NCBI GenBank assembly: GCA_021832305.1
Contig: JAKBLB010000007.1
Coordinates: 20,231-84,230 of the forward strand
DNA length: 64,000 nucleotides
DNA from: Pseudomonadota bacterium
GTDB lineage: Bacteria; Pseudomonadota; Gammaproteobacteria; Burkholderiales; Ferrovaceae
Direction of reading: 5' to 3'
Shown: positions 1 to 8,413 of the stretch, one piece after another
Position numbering within the stretch: the first letter of the stretch is position 1
How the letters are laid out: each line of letters opens with the position of its first letter
Made by a program: the position numbers and the translations under genes
The notes under the pieces: model-generated
Database searches by the model: none
What the model saw: the letters and a program-made list of their open reading frames with translations, nothing else
What the model was told of the DNA's origin: nothing

Positions 1-207
1 GATCGCCGCATCCTGGAGAAATCCTACGGCACAAAAATCTGGCAGAGTTTGCCCCCCATGGCGCGGACGAGAGAGTTGGCCGTGGCCTGTCGTTTCTTTC
101 GGAATCCCACGGGTCCTGGGGGCGTCGAGTCAGATCCGGAGGAGGTTCATGAGGGGGTATCACAGGCTCACGGAATCGACCGGGCCGGTTTCCTCGGGAA
201 TGGGTAA
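1..207 (+). pseudogene. possible truncated IS4/Tn5-type transposase N-terminal fragment (left edge)
   Basis: An open frame enters from the left edge and stops at 205-207, overlapping the 3' end of the convergent histidine kinase gene by 48 bp. The translation contains ELAVACRFFRNP, which resembles the E..AAYRFF.NP segment of the N-terminal DNA-binding domain of Tn5/IS4-type transposases. Nothing downstream resembles a DDE catalytic domain, so at most a fragment remains. The match is short and made by eye; the frame could equally be the tail of an unrelated gene. Confidence 0.25.
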
Positions 208-1497
208 GCGGACCGTGACTTCCAGTCCCCCGTCCGGGGGGCTGCGTAATTCCAGTGTGCCGTGATGCAGGTCTATGATGCGCGCCACGATGGCCAGCCC
301 CAGTCCCGATCCGGGGGGACCTCCCCGCGAACTTTCGCGGCGTGTGAAGGGTTGCAGGAGATGAGGAATCTCCTGGGCGGGAATGCCCTCGCCGTGGTCG
401 CGTATGACCAGACAGACGGCCTTCCCCTTTTGCATCAGGCTCAGGTGAAAGGGCGGTTTGCCATAGCGGACCGCATTTTCCAGCAGGTTGTTGAGGATCC
501 GTTCGAGGGCCCGCTCATTGAAGCATACCTTGGGCAGACTGGGGGGGATATCCAGAGAGACAGGAATGCCGCGACTGACGAAGCGTTCCTGGCAGGCCAT
601 GGCGAGGGGTGCAAGGGCCCGGAGATGCAGGGGGTAATGGGGGCGATCCCGGGCAAAATCCAGAAATTGGTCGATGATCCGGTCGATTTCCTCCAGATCC
701 TGAATCAGTGGGTCGAGCGCCGGGGGGGCGGGTAACTGGAGCATTTCCAGTGCCAGGCGCAGCCGCGACAGGGGGGTGCGCAGGTCGTGGGAAACCCCCG
801 CCAGCATGATGGTACGGTTGGACTCCAGAGTTTTGAGCGCGTGCTGCATGGTGTGGAAGGCTTCACTGACTTCGCGGATCTCACTGGGGATGTCCGGGGT
901 GATTTTCAGGAGACTGGGTTGCCCGGTCGCTATGCGATGTGCGGCCTGGGTCAAATCTCGCAAGGGGCGGTTGATGCGATAGACTGCCCAGTACACGCTG
1001 GAAAATCCGAGCAGGATCACAAGGGCCAGCAACAGCGCCCATTTTTCAGGGAAATCCGCATCAAAGCGCTGGCGCTGGGTAATGTACCAGAAATCTCCGT
1101 GGGTGGTATGCAGAGGAATCCAGATGGCCGGCACCTGGCCTTGGGTGGTGACCCAGAGGCGGGTCGCAGGATAACGGAAACGCAATCGCTGCTGCAGCAG
1201 GAAGATCCGGCTGGAGGGTGTAGGGCTGCGAATTTGCAGGGGATCGGGGGCGGCGGATTGAATCACGCCGCCTTCACTGTCATCAAATTCCCGAATGAAT
1301 GCGGACTGGGCGGCGGGGGAGAGATATTCCAGCGCGGTGATCAGGGAAAAAATATGATTGGCCCGATCCTGAATGGTATGCTCCAGCAGAGGCGCGACAT
1401 AGAAGCGCTGAAACACGAAGAGCGTGGCGATGTGGGTGACCAGTACCGTCAGCACCGTGACGAAAAGGGTTCGCCCCAGCAGTGAGCGGCCGATCAT
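160..1497 (-). CDS. EnvZ-type two-component sensor histidine kinase
   Basis: This 445-residue inner-membrane kinase senses an unknown envelope signal and phosphorylates the response regulator encoded just upstream. The first transmembrane segment is at about residues 8-30 and the second at about 153-175, leaving a periplasmic sensor region of about 120 residues. A HAMP linker follows, then the HisKA box GVSHDLRTPLSRL with the phospho-accepting histidine at 237. The C-terminal ATPase has an N box (NNLLENAVRYG), a G1 box (DHGEGIP) and a G2 box (GSGLGLAIV). The ATG overlaps the regulator's stop by 4 bp, so the pair is translationally coupled. The order and architecture are those of OmpR/EnvZ, but the true signal and regulon cannot be read from sequence. 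Confidence 0.9.
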   Translation of the reverse strand: MIGRSLLGRTLFVTVLTVLVTHIATLFVFQRFYVAPLLEHTIQDRANHIFSLITALEYLSPAAQSAFIREFDDSEGGVIQSAAPDPLQIRSPTPSSRIFLLQQRLRFRYPATRLWVTTQGQVPAIWIPLHTTHGDFWYITQRQRFDADFPEKWALLLALVILLGFSSVYWAVYRINRPLRDLTQAAHRIATGQPSLLKITPDIPSEIREVSEAFHTMQHALKTLESNRTIMLAGVSHDLRTPLSRLRLALEMLQLPAPPALDPLIQDLEEIDRIIDQFLDFARDRPHYPLHLRALAPLAMACQERFVSRGIPVSLDIPPSLPKVCFNERALERILNNLLENAVRYGKPPFHLSLMQKGKAVCLVIRDHGEGIPAQEIPHLLQPFTRRESSRGGPPGSGLGLAIVARIIDLHHGTLELRSPPDGGLEVTVRLPIPEETGPVDSVSL

Positions 1498-2222
1498 TCC
1501 GGGGCGGTGATCTCGGGGACGAAGACGTATCCGATCCCCCAGACGGTACGGATATGGCGGGGTTGCCCCGGGTCTTCTTCGAGCAGGCGACGCAAGCGTG
1601 AAATCTGGACATCGATACTGCGGTCAAACACTTCCCGTTCACGGCCACGCACCAGATCCGTGAGTTTTTCCCGGGAGAGGGGTTCATGGGGATGGGTGAC
1701 CAACGCCCGCAGGAGGGAGAATTCACTGCTGGAGAGGGAAACCAGTTCTCCGTTTTTGTGCAGGGTGCGCTGCAGCAGATGAAAACTGAACTCCCCAAAC
1801 GTCACCAGATCCTGGGAATGGGAGTCGGCGGGCAACGGCGTATCCCAGGACTGACGCCGCAGGACGGCTTGAATCCGGGCCAGCAATTCCTTGGGGTTGA
1901 AGGGCTTGGAGAGGTAGTCATCGGCCCCCGTATTGAGTCCCAGGATCCGATCCGAGTCGTTACCCTTGGCAGTGAGCATGATGATGGGAATGGGGTTGTT
2001 CTGGGCGCGCAGCCGACGGCACAGCGCCAGACCATCCTCGCCGGGGAGCATCAGGTCCAGGACCAGTAAATCATGGGGCATCTTTGCCAGCGCCTGGTCG
2101 AGCGCGGGGGCATCGGGAACGGCCGTCACACTGAAGCCTTGTTGGGAGAGATAACGCTGTAGTAATTCGCGTAATCGTAAGTCGTCATCCAGAACGATGA
2201 TGCGGGGGCGTGGAGTATTCAT
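1494..2222 (-). CDS. OmpR-family response regulator
   Basis: This 242-residue cytoplasmic transcription factor is the partner of the adjacent kinase. The receiver domain (about 1-120) has the acidic cluster DDD at 12-14, the phosphorylation site Asp56 in LLVLDLMLP, Thr84 and the conserved Lys106 (SKPF). The C-terminal winged-helix domain (about 140-240) shows the OmpR pattern, including SSSEFSLLRALV and the recognition-helix segment VDVQISRLRRLLEEDP. It is the second-to-last gene of the minus-strand run and sits 46 bp after the uracil-DNA glycosylase gene. Domain order, length and pairing with an EnvZ-like kinase support ompR-type function; the target genes are unknown. Confidence 0.92.
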   Translation of the reverse strand: MNTPRPRIIVLDDDLRLRELLQRYLSQQGFSVTAVPDAPALDQALAKMPHDLLVLDLMLPGEDGLALCRRLRAQNNPIPIIMLTAKGNDSDRILGLNTGADDYLSKPFNPKELLARIQAVLRRQSWDTPLPADSHSQDLVTFGEFSFHLLQRTLHKNGELVSLSSSEFSLLRALVTHPHEPLSREKLTDLVRGREREVFDRSIDVQISRLRRLLEEDPGQPRHIRTVWGIGYVFVPEITAPE

Positions 2223-2268
2223 GTGCGCATGATAGTGTAACCGGAAAAAAAATTGTATCGATTTGTAA

Positions 2269-3015
2269 TCAGCCCGCTATCGTTTGGGGATGAGGTCCGG
2301 ATCCGGCGGATTCCGTGAGCAGACGGCGCGCATGACAGAGGTCTGCCCAGGCTCCTGATTTTTCTGCCGGGGTGCGCAGGAGGTAGGCGGGATGCCAGGT
2401 GACGACGGTGGGGATGCCTTCGAAGAGATGGGCTGTGGAACGCAGTCGGGCCATGGGCAGGGGGGAATCCAGCAGGGTGCGGGCGGCAGTTTTTCCCAGC
2501 AGGACCAGAATACGCGGTTGGACCTGCGTGATTTGCTGGCGGAGGAAGGGCAGGCAGGTCGTGCATTCGTGGTCACTGGGGGTGCGGTTATGGGGAGGGC
2601 GACATTTCACCACGTTGGCAATGGAGACCTGGGCCCCCCGTTCCAGTCCCAGGGCGCTGAGCATGCCGTCCAGCAGACGCCCGGCGGGGCCGACGAAGGG
2701 CAATCCGTACGCATCTTCTTCTGCGCCGGGGCCCTCCCCGATGAACATCCAGGGACTGCCGGGATGAATCAGTCCAAAAACCGCTTGCTTACGGTGTTCG
2801 TGTAGTGGACAACGGGTACAGGAAGCGACCTGCTGGCGCAGATCTCCCGCCACTGGCAAGTCGGGGGGCATGGGCAGAGGGGAGGGGGCCTCCTGTTTTT
2901 CCTCTTCCACGCGGGAGGCAGGGGGCGTCTCGGAGAGGGTGTGCAAGGGGTTTTCTCGGGGAATCCAGAGGGGCCATAGTCCCAATTCTCTCCAGCAGGC
3001 TTCCTGTCGGTGCAT
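2269..3015 (-). CDS. family-4 uracil-DNA glycosylase (4Fe-4S)
   Basis: This 248-residue DNA repair enzyme removes uracil from DNA to start base excision repair. The catalytic region reads GEGPGAEEDAYGLPFVGPAG (residues 93-112), which matches the GE.PG..ED..G.PFVG.AG signature of family-4 enzymes. Later motifs are NVVKCRPP, LLGKTAARTLL and TWHPAYLLR. Cys66, Cys69, Cys138 and Cys154 are placed to bind the family's 4Fe-4S cluster. The first 60 residues are a variable, Pro/Glu-rich tail. The ATG has an AGGAG sequence 9 nt upstream and lies 16 bp after rimI, within the same run. Confidence 0.92.
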   Translation of the reverse strand: MHRQEACWRELGLWPLWIPRENPLHTLSETPPASRVEEEKQEAPSPLPMPPDLPVAGDLRQQVASCTRCPLHEHRKQAVFGLIHPGSPWMFIGEGPGAEEDAYGLPFVGPAGRLLDGMLSALGLERGAQVSIANVVKCRPPHNRTPSDHECTTCLPFLRQQITQVQPRILVLLGKTAARTLLDSPLPMARLRSTAHLFEGIPTVVTWHPAYLLRTPAEKSGAWADLCHARRLLTESAGSGPHPQTIAG

Positions 3016-3031
3016 GTCGACGATCTCCTGC

Positions 3032-3487
3032 TCAGGGCGTCAGGACGCGCCGCAACACGAGGGCGTCTTCACGCTGTCCTGTCGGGTTCGCATAATAACC
3101 TCGGCGGGTTCCGATGGGCTGGAAATGCGCCGAGCGGTATAAACGCAGGGCGGCCTCATTGGAGGGGCGAACTTCGAGCAACAGGCATTCCGCACCCTGC
3201 ACACGGGCTCGGGTGATGACCTCGTCGAGCAGGATGCGCCCCCAGCCCTGACGTTGCCAAGGCTGGTCGATGACCAGATTGAGCAGATGAATCTCCTGAA
3301 AAACCTGCATGAAAAAAGTATAACCGAACAGGGTGCCTGAGGGGGGCACCATACCCAATCCCTGATGCTGGGACAGGGATTCCAGCAGTTGACGCCGGGT
3401 CCAGGGCGCAGAAAAATTGCGCTTTTCGATGGCGCACAGCACGTCCACATCCGGGGGGGTGAGCGGACGCAGGGAAGGGGCGTTCAC
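3032..3487 (-). CDS. rimI: ribosomal protein S18-alanine N-acetyltransferase RimI (GTG start)
   Basis: This GNAT-fold acetyltransferase of 151 residues is expected to acetylate the N-terminal alanine of ribosomal protein S18. The acetyl-CoA loop is visible as LLNLVIDQPWQRQGWGRILL (R-Q-G-W-G), followed by the typical C-terminal segment NEAALRLYRSAHFQPIGTRRGYY. A longer open frame runs to 3775 but overlaps tsaB. The start chosen here is the GTG at 3487, which overlaps the tsaB stop as GTGA and gives the usual family length. Linkage to tsaB is common in proteobacteria and supports the assignment. Confidence 0.88.
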   Translation of the reverse strand: MNAPSLRPLTPPDVDVLCAIEKRNFSAPWTRRQLLESLSQHQGLGMVPPSGTLFGYTFFMQVFQEIHLLNLVIDQPWQRQGWGRILLDEVITRARVQGAECLLLEVRPSNEAALRLYRSAHFQPIGTRRGYYANPTGQREDALVLRRVLTP

Positions 3488-4170
3488 AGGCCACGTTCTG
3501 CGCGGGTCAGGGCAACCCGCTGGCGCAGATAGATCGGTTGGGCGGTGGCGGGGCTGATCCCGGCTGTGCGCTTCCTGGACCGCCCTGCCAGGGCGGCGAT
3601 ATGCGTGGCGTGCGGAAACAGTCCGGGGATCGTGCCTTGCCATCGAAGGCCCCAGCGCGCGGCGAGCAAGGTATTCCAGGCGACTGCTCCAGAACCGACG
3701 CCCCACCAATCCCCGGCGGGCAGGTCGGGCAGATCCGCAGGACCACACAGTTGGGGCGGCAAGCGCTCCTGCCATTCCCCCTCCTGGCGTTCATAGGCGG
3801 CGAGGTAGACCTGGTTCATGCGCGCATCCAGCGCCACGACGATGCGGGGCTGCGGAGCGACCTCGGTCAGGCATTCGAGGGTGGAGATGGGGTAAAGGGG
3901 GATCCCCAGGCCCAACCCCAGACCTTGCGCGAGGCCACAGGCCAACCGGACCCCGGTGAAACCGCCGGGACCTGCCCCGTAAGCGATCCCTCCCAGGTCA
4001 TTCCAGGTCCGTTGGGCCATGGACAGGACAGATTCCAGCAGGGACCAGATACGCTCGGAAGGGGCAGCCCCATCGTCCTGGCGAGTGGCCAGGATCCGGC
4101 CCTCCTGCCACAGGGCGGCGGATGCGCGCTCAGTGGAAAATTCCAGGGCGAGGAGCAGGCCGGTGTTCAA
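3484..4170 (-). CDS. tsaB: tRNA threonylcarbamoyladenosine biosynthesis protein TsaB
   Basis: This 228-residue protein is the partner of TsaD/TsaE in forming N6-threonylcarbamoyladenosine at position 37 of ANN-decoding tRNAs. The N-terminal actin-like motif LLALEFSTERASAAL replaces the more usual L.iDTS, and the second conserved motif GGIAYGAGPGGFTGVRLA is intact at about residues 60-77. A weaker C-terminal half is typical for TsaB. It overlaps the lplT stop upstream (4 bp) and the rimI start downstream, consistent with translational coupling. Confidence 0.92.
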   Translation of the reverse strand: MNTGLLLALEFSTERASAALWQEGRILATRQDDGAAPSERIWSLLESVLSMAQRTWNDLGGIAYGAGPGGFTGVRLACGLAQGLGLGLGIPLYPISTLECLTEVAPQPRIVVALDARMNQVYLAAYERQEGEWQERLPPQLCGPADLPDLPAGDWWGVGSGAVAWNTLLAARWGLRWQGTIPGLFPHATHIAALAGRSRKRTAGISPATAQPIYLRQRVALTRAERGL

Positions 4171-5471
4171 TCCACATACTCCACATGACGATAGCGGCGG
4201 TAGAGCCAGAACATCAAACTGCTGATAAAAATGGCCAGCAGGAGGACGCTGGTGTAAAAGGCCGCTTCCGTCGGCCGCAGGGCGTGTCCGCGCAGGGTTT
4301 CGATCCCCAGGTCCTGAAAGAGGTGGCGCAGGGGCAGGTCGGCCCGGATGACCCCGGCATAAATCCCGAGCAGGGCCAGAATGCTGATGTTTTCATTGAA
4401 ATTCTGAACGGCGATGCTATGTCCCGCTCCCATGATTTGATGGCCGCGATGTTGCAGGAGGGCATTCATCGGAACCACGAAAAACCCGGCCATGGCGCCG
4501 GCCGCTACCAGAAGGACCACGGCCACTGCCCAGTCCCTCACCACCAGCATGCCCAGGATGGCGACTCCCATGGCGACGCCCACCGGCAGCACCTTGATGG
4601 CGCTTTCCAGGCGCACCCATTTGGCTGCCGCGATGGAGCCCAGGGCAATCCCCACGGCAGACACTGCGGTGAGTTGGGTGGCCTGTTCCAGGTTGAAATG
4701 CAGTTGGAGGGTTGCCCAGACCAGTACGATCAGACGGAGGGAAGAACCGACGCCCCAGAAAATGGTGGTCACTGCCAGAGAAACCTGTCCCAGCGGGTCA
4801 CGCCACAATTGGAGAAACGAATGCCAGAAATCCTGCACCAGAAACCAGGGGTTCCTGCGCGGGGGAATGTGATCGGGCTGGACGCGCGGAATATACAGGT
4901 TGACCACGGCGGCGCCGACGTAGAGCAGCAGGATGATGAGGATGGAAAAGCGTGGGGCGTTCAGGGTATATCCGATCAAGGGGGTGCTGAATGCGACGAA
5001 AAATTGGTAGAGGGGCAGGTTGGGCTTGAGTATCCAGCCGCCCAGCACGGCACCGAAAATGATGGCGATGACGGTCAGGGCCTCCATCCAACTGTTGGCG
5101 ACCACCAATTTACCGGGGGGAAGGCACTCCGTCAAAATACCGTATTTGGCGGGAGAATAGGCCGCGGCCCCCAATCCCACCAAGCCGTAGGCAAAGAGTG
5201 GATTGATTCCTACCAGCATGGCCAGACAGCCCAGCAATTTGATGATATTGCTGAGGAACATGACGCGCCCCTTGGGCAGGGCATCAGAAAAAGCGCCCAC
5301 GAACGGGGCCAGGAAGATGTAGGAGAGCACAAAAAATTGTTGCAGGAAGGGGACGTACTCGGGGGGGGCCGAGATCGTCTTGAGCAGGGCGATGGCCGCA
5401 AACAACAAGGCGTTGTCGGCCAGCGCGGAAAGAAATTGCGCCAGCAGGATGATGTAGAACCCTAACTCCAT
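4167..5471 (-). CDS. lplT: lysophospholipid transporter LplT-like MFS permease
   Basis: This 434-residue major-facilitator permease has about 12 predicted membrane segments. It starts MELGFYIILLAQFLSALADN, typical of LplT, which flips lysophospholipids across the inner membrane for re-acylation. The A-type MFS loop between segments 2 and 3 appears as GAFSDALPKGRVMF, and AAYSPAKYGILTE matches the conserved LplT segment. An open frame extends 55 codons upstream but that part is not membrane-like and runs into phoH, so the ATG at 5471 is used. In many bacteria lplT is fused or linked to aas; here it stands alone 13 bp after phoH and overlaps tsaB. Confidence 0.85.
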   Translation of the reverse strand: MELGFYIILLAQFLSALADNALLFAAIALLKTISAPPEYVPFLQQFFVLSYIFLAPFVGAFSDALPKGRVMFLSNIIKLLGCLAMLVGINPLFAYGLVGLGAAAYSPAKYGILTECLPPGKLVVANSWMEALTVIAIIFGAVLGGWILKPNLPLYQFFVAFSTPLIGYTLNAPRFSILIILLLYVGAAVVNLYIPRVQPDHIPPRRNPWFLVQDFWHSFLQLWRDPLGQVSLAVTTIFWGVGSSLRLIVLVWATLQLHFNLEQATQLTAVSAVGIALGSIAAAKWVRLESAIKVLPVGVAMGVAILGMLVVRDWAVAVVLLVAAGAMAGFFVVPMNALLQHRGHQIMGAGHSIAVQNFNENISILALLGIYAGVIRADLPLRHLFQDLGIETLRGHALRPTEAAFYTSVLLLAIFISSLMFWLYRRYRHVEYVD

Positions 5472-5484
5472 GAAAGGCCCGGAG

Positions 5485-6882
5485 TTACAGCACTTCGGCT
5501 GCGTAGTCGGCGAGACGGGAACGTTCTCCCCGTTGCAACGTGATGTGTCCGCTGTGTACCCAACCCTTGAAACGGTCCACCACATAGGTGAGGCCGGAAC
5601 TGCCTTCCGTGAGGTAGGGGGTGTCGATCTGGGCAATGTTTCCCAGGCAGATCACCTTGGTTCCCGGACCGGCGCGCGTGATCAGGGTTTTCATCTGTTT
5701 GGGCGTCAGGTTCTGGGCTTCATCGATGATCAGATACTTGTTGAGAAAAGTTCGTCCGCGCATGAAATTCAGGGACTTGATCTTGATGCGCGAGCGAATC
5801 AGGTCGCGCGTGGCCGCCCGTCCCCAGTCTCCAGCATCTTCGTCCCCCTTGTTGAGAACATCCAGATTGTCCTCCAGCGCGCCCATCCAGGGTGTCATTT
5901 TCTCTTCTTCCGTACCGGGCAGGAAACCGATGTCTTCTCCCACGGGAACCGTGACCCGGGTCATGATGATCTCCGAGTACTGTTTGTGTTCGATGGTTTG
6001 CATCAACCCTGCGGCCAGGGTCAGCAAGGTTTTTCCCGTCCCTGCCTGACCGAGCAGGGTGATGAAATCGAGATCGGGGTTCATGAGCAGGTTCAGGGCG
6101 AAATTCTGTTCCCGATTGGCCGCCACGATTCCCCAGGTGTTATTGCGCTGGGACGTGTAGTCGCGCAGTATCTCGAGGACGGCACTGGTTCCGATCCGTT
6201 CCTTGACGCGGGCGTAGAAGGGTTTTTCCCCCTGTTCCTGATAGAGAAATTCATTCAGGTAGAAACCGGGGACCAGGGGACCTTCCACCTTGTACAGGGT
6301 GCGTCCCTGTTCCTGCCAGGATTGCATGCCCTTGCCGTGGGTTTCCCAGAAATCGTCCGGTAATTCACGGACGCCGGTATACAGCAGATCGGTGTCTTCC
6401 AGGACCTTGTCATTGAAATAATCTTCCGCATCGACGCCCAACGCGCGGGCCTTGATGCGCATGTTGATGTCCTTGCTGACCAGGATGACGGCACGCTGGG
6501 GTTGGCTGCGCTGGAGTTCGAGGGCGACGGCCAGGATCTGGTTGTCGGGTTTTTCCTCGGCCAGCAGGGCGGTGGGCTGAGTGTTCTTCAGGGTCTGCAA
6601 AAACAGGGTGCCCGAAGGACCGGAATTCTGCGTGCGTGCGAGGGAAAAGCCCTGCCTGATGTCGGTTTTTTCCGCACGGGTGATGATTTCGTCGAGAAAA
6701 CGACTGACCTGCCGGGCATTCCGTGCCACTTCGGTCATGCCCTTCTTGTTGTGGTCCAGTTCCTCGATGGTCATCATGGGCAGAAACACATCATGTTCCT
6801 GAAATTGAAAGAGGCTGGTGGGATCGTGCAGCAACACGTTGGTATCGAGGACGAACAACTTTGGGTCTGGATGGGCAACCAT
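5485..6882 (-). CDS. PIN domain plus PhoH-type ATPase (YlaK/PhoH2 family)
   Basis: This 465-residue cytoplasmic protein joins two domains. The N-terminal PIN nuclease domain (about 8-150) has LFVLDTNVLLHDP and TIEELDH, which supply early acidic residues of the active site. The C-terminal PhoH P-loop ATPase has the Walker A GQAGTGKTLLTL and the Walker B YLIIDEAQNLT. This PhoH2/YlaK arrangement is associated with RNA unwinding and cleavage in studied relatives. It lies between bcp and lplT in the minus-strand run. Both active sites look intact; the cellular role here is an inference. Confidence 0.9.
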   Translation of the reverse strand: MVAHPDPKLFVLDTNVLLHDPTSLFQFQEHDVFLPMMTIEELDHNKKGMTEVARNARQVSRFLDEIITRAEKTDIRQGFSLARTQNSGPSGTLFLQTLKNTQPTALLAEEKPDNQILAVALELQRSQPQRAVILVSKDINMRIKARALGVDAEDYFNDKVLEDTDLLYTGVRELPDDFWETHGKGMQSWQEQGRTLYKVEGPLVPGFYLNEFLYQEQGEKPFYARVKERIGTSAVLEILRDYTSQRNNTWGIVAANREQNFALNLLMNPDLDFITLLGQAGTGKTLLTLAAGLMQTIEHKQYSEIIMTRVTVPVGEDIGFLPGTEEEKMTPWMGALEDNLDVLNKGDEDAGDWGRAATRDLIRSRIKIKSLNFMRGRTFLNKYLIIDEAQNLTPKQMKTLITRAGPGTKVICLGNIAQIDTPYLTEGSSGLTYVVDRFKGWVHSGHITLQRGERSRLADYAAEVL

Positions 6883-6909
6883 GGGGGGTGGGCTCCGGGG
6901 GGAAAGTGG

Positions 6910-7371
6910 TCAGGGCAGTGCGCGGAGGGCTTCCAGAACGTGTTGGGCGTGACCGGGGACTTTGACCCCGCGCCAGACTTCAGCCAAACGGCCTTCCGGA
7001 TCGATCAGGAAGGTACTGCGTTCGATGCCGCGAACCTGCTTGCCGTACATGTTCTTCATTTTCATGACGCCAAACAGGGTACAGGCCAGTTCGTCGGGAT
7101 CGCTCAGGAGGTGAAAGGGGAAATTCATCTTGGCACGGAACTTTTCGTGACTGGACAGGCTGTCGCGCGAGACGCCCCAGATCGAACAATGCAGGGCCTC
7201 GAATTCGGAAAGCAGTTGGGTGAACTGGAGCCCCTCATCGGTACATCCCGGGGTGTCATCCCTGGGGTAGAAATACAAAACCAGAGGCGCCCCCCGCTGT
7301 TCACTCAACTGAAAGTGTGGTCCGGCGGTGGATGCCAGCCGGAAGTCCGGCACCAACTCCATTTTCTCCAT
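6910..7371 (-). CDS. bcp: Bcp/PrxQ-type peroxiredoxin
   Basis: This 153-residue thiol peroxidase reduces hydroperoxides in the cytoplasm. The peroxidatic cysteine lies in YFYPRDDTPGCTDEG. The resolving cysteine that many Bcp proteins carry five residues later is absent (a leucine follows DEG), so it may work as a 1-Cys enzyme or use a more distant cysteine. The ATG at 7371 has GGAG upstream; a second ATG three codons later is possible. A long open frame continuing to 7818 runs antisense over the next gene and is not used. It lies 47 bp downstream of the arnD-like gene. Confidence 0.88.
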   Translation of the reverse strand: MEKMELVPDFRLASTAGPHFQLSEQRGAPLVLYFYPRDDTPGCTDEGLQFTQLLSEFEALHCSIWGVSRDSLSSHEKFRAKMNFPFHLLSDPDELACTLFGVMKMKNMYGKQVRGIERSTFLIDPEGRLAEVWRGVKVPGHAQHVLEALRALP

Positions 7372-7418
7372 TGGTTTCTCCAAAAAAGATCCGTGATGGT
7401 GCAAGTATAGCCTATGGT

Positions 7419-8324
7419 TCAGCGCGCTGTGCCTTGCAGGGCCAAGGTGCCTGAACGACCGGGGAGCGAGCCCTGGATCATGGGGCACGCTGGCAAGGGA
7501 TCGAATTCCACGGCCGAGGCCAGTTGGGCCAGGGAGACCAACCGGTAGCCCTGGGCCTTCCAGCCCCGGAGCAATTCCTGGAAAACCGGGCGCAAACGCT
7601 GACCTTCCAGTTCGGCATGCAGGGTGAAGACATGTCCCTGGGGCGGTTCGTCTTTGGTGAGGGCCAGCAGCGTCGAAGCGACCGTAGGGACATCCACGCC
7701 CTCCAGTCCGATCAGTTCGTCCAGGGTGGGGAGGGTGGTGGGCAATTGCAGGCAGCGTGCAGGGTGATCGCCCAACAGAGGGCGAAAGGGACCTCGTCCG
7801 CGCCCATCCGATGCCCATTTGAACTGCTGTTCATCGAGCCAGCGCAGGGCGTCCTCGGTCATCTGCCAACCGGCGGCGCCGTGGACATGGGGCGCCTCCC
7901 CGAAAATCTTCTTGAAACGTTCGCAGGCCAAGTGAAGCTGAGTGCGTCCCCAGGCAGGCGGACGCTGGTGCAGATTGTCCTGCCAGGCGGTATGGTCCCA
8001 GGTATGAACTCCCACTTCAAATCCTGCGGCGGCTACGGCGCGCAACGTGGGGGCGGTTTTGAGGCCGATGTCGGGGCCGGGGAGCAGGGTGCCGTGGAGT
8101 AGGGTGCGCAGACCGTAATGTTCCAGCACGGAAGTACGTTTGACCTTGCCCAGGAAGCCGGGGCGAAAGACGCGCTTGAGGGCGCGTCCCGTATGGTCCG
8201 GTCCCAGGCTGAAGAGGAAGGTGGCCTGGGCCTGTTCGGCGCGTAGCAATTCGACCAGCGCCGGGACCCCCACGCGGGTTCCGCGCAGGGTGTCCACATC
8301 TACTTTCAGGGCCAGGAGTCGCAT
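7419..8324 (-). CDS. arnD: ArnD-like polysaccharide deacetylase (4-deoxy-4-formamido-L-arabinose-phosphoundecaprenol deformylase family)
   Basis: This NodB-fold hydrolase of 301 residues closely follows ArnD, which deformylates undecaprenyl-phosphate-linked formamido-arabinose during lipid A modification. Visible hallmarks are KVDVDTLRGTRVGVP (metal-binding Asp pair), the ATFLFSLGPDHTGRAL segment, and GFEVGVHTWDHTAWQD with the H..DH metal ligands. The start at 8324 (MRLLALK) matches the family; an upstream in-frame TTG at 8360 has an A/G-rich stretch before it and could add 12 residues. No other arn gene lies nearby, so the substrate may differ from the classical one. Confidence 0.8.
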   Translation of the reverse strand: MRLLALKVDVDTLRGTRVGVPALVELLRAEQAQATFLFSLGPDHTGRALKRVFRPGFLGKVKRTSVLEHYGLRTLLHGTLLPGPDIGLKTAPTLRAVAAAGFEVGVHTWDHTAWQDNLHQRPPAWGRTQLHLACERFKKIFGEAPHVHGAAGWQMTEDALRWLDEQQFKWASDGRGRGPFRPLLGDHPARCLQLPTTLPTLDELIGLEGVDVPTVASTLLALTKDEPPQGHVFTLHAELEGQRLRPVFQELLRGWKAQGYRLVSLAQLASAVEFDPLPACPMIQGSLPGRSGTLALQGTAR

Positions 8325-8413
8325 GGGCGAGACTATGGACACTTTTTCGTCACTCGGCAAGCCCCCCTTGCTGGTAGAATGGTGGTCTTTCTAAAATCAT
8401 TGGTTGAATTTTC

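Noticed and set aside
4122..5465. 447-residue plus-strand open frame opposite lplT
   Set aside because: The frame is antisense to a clear membrane transporter; its translation is Gln/Gly/His-rich, as expected from a reversed GC-rich membrane gene, and shows no family.
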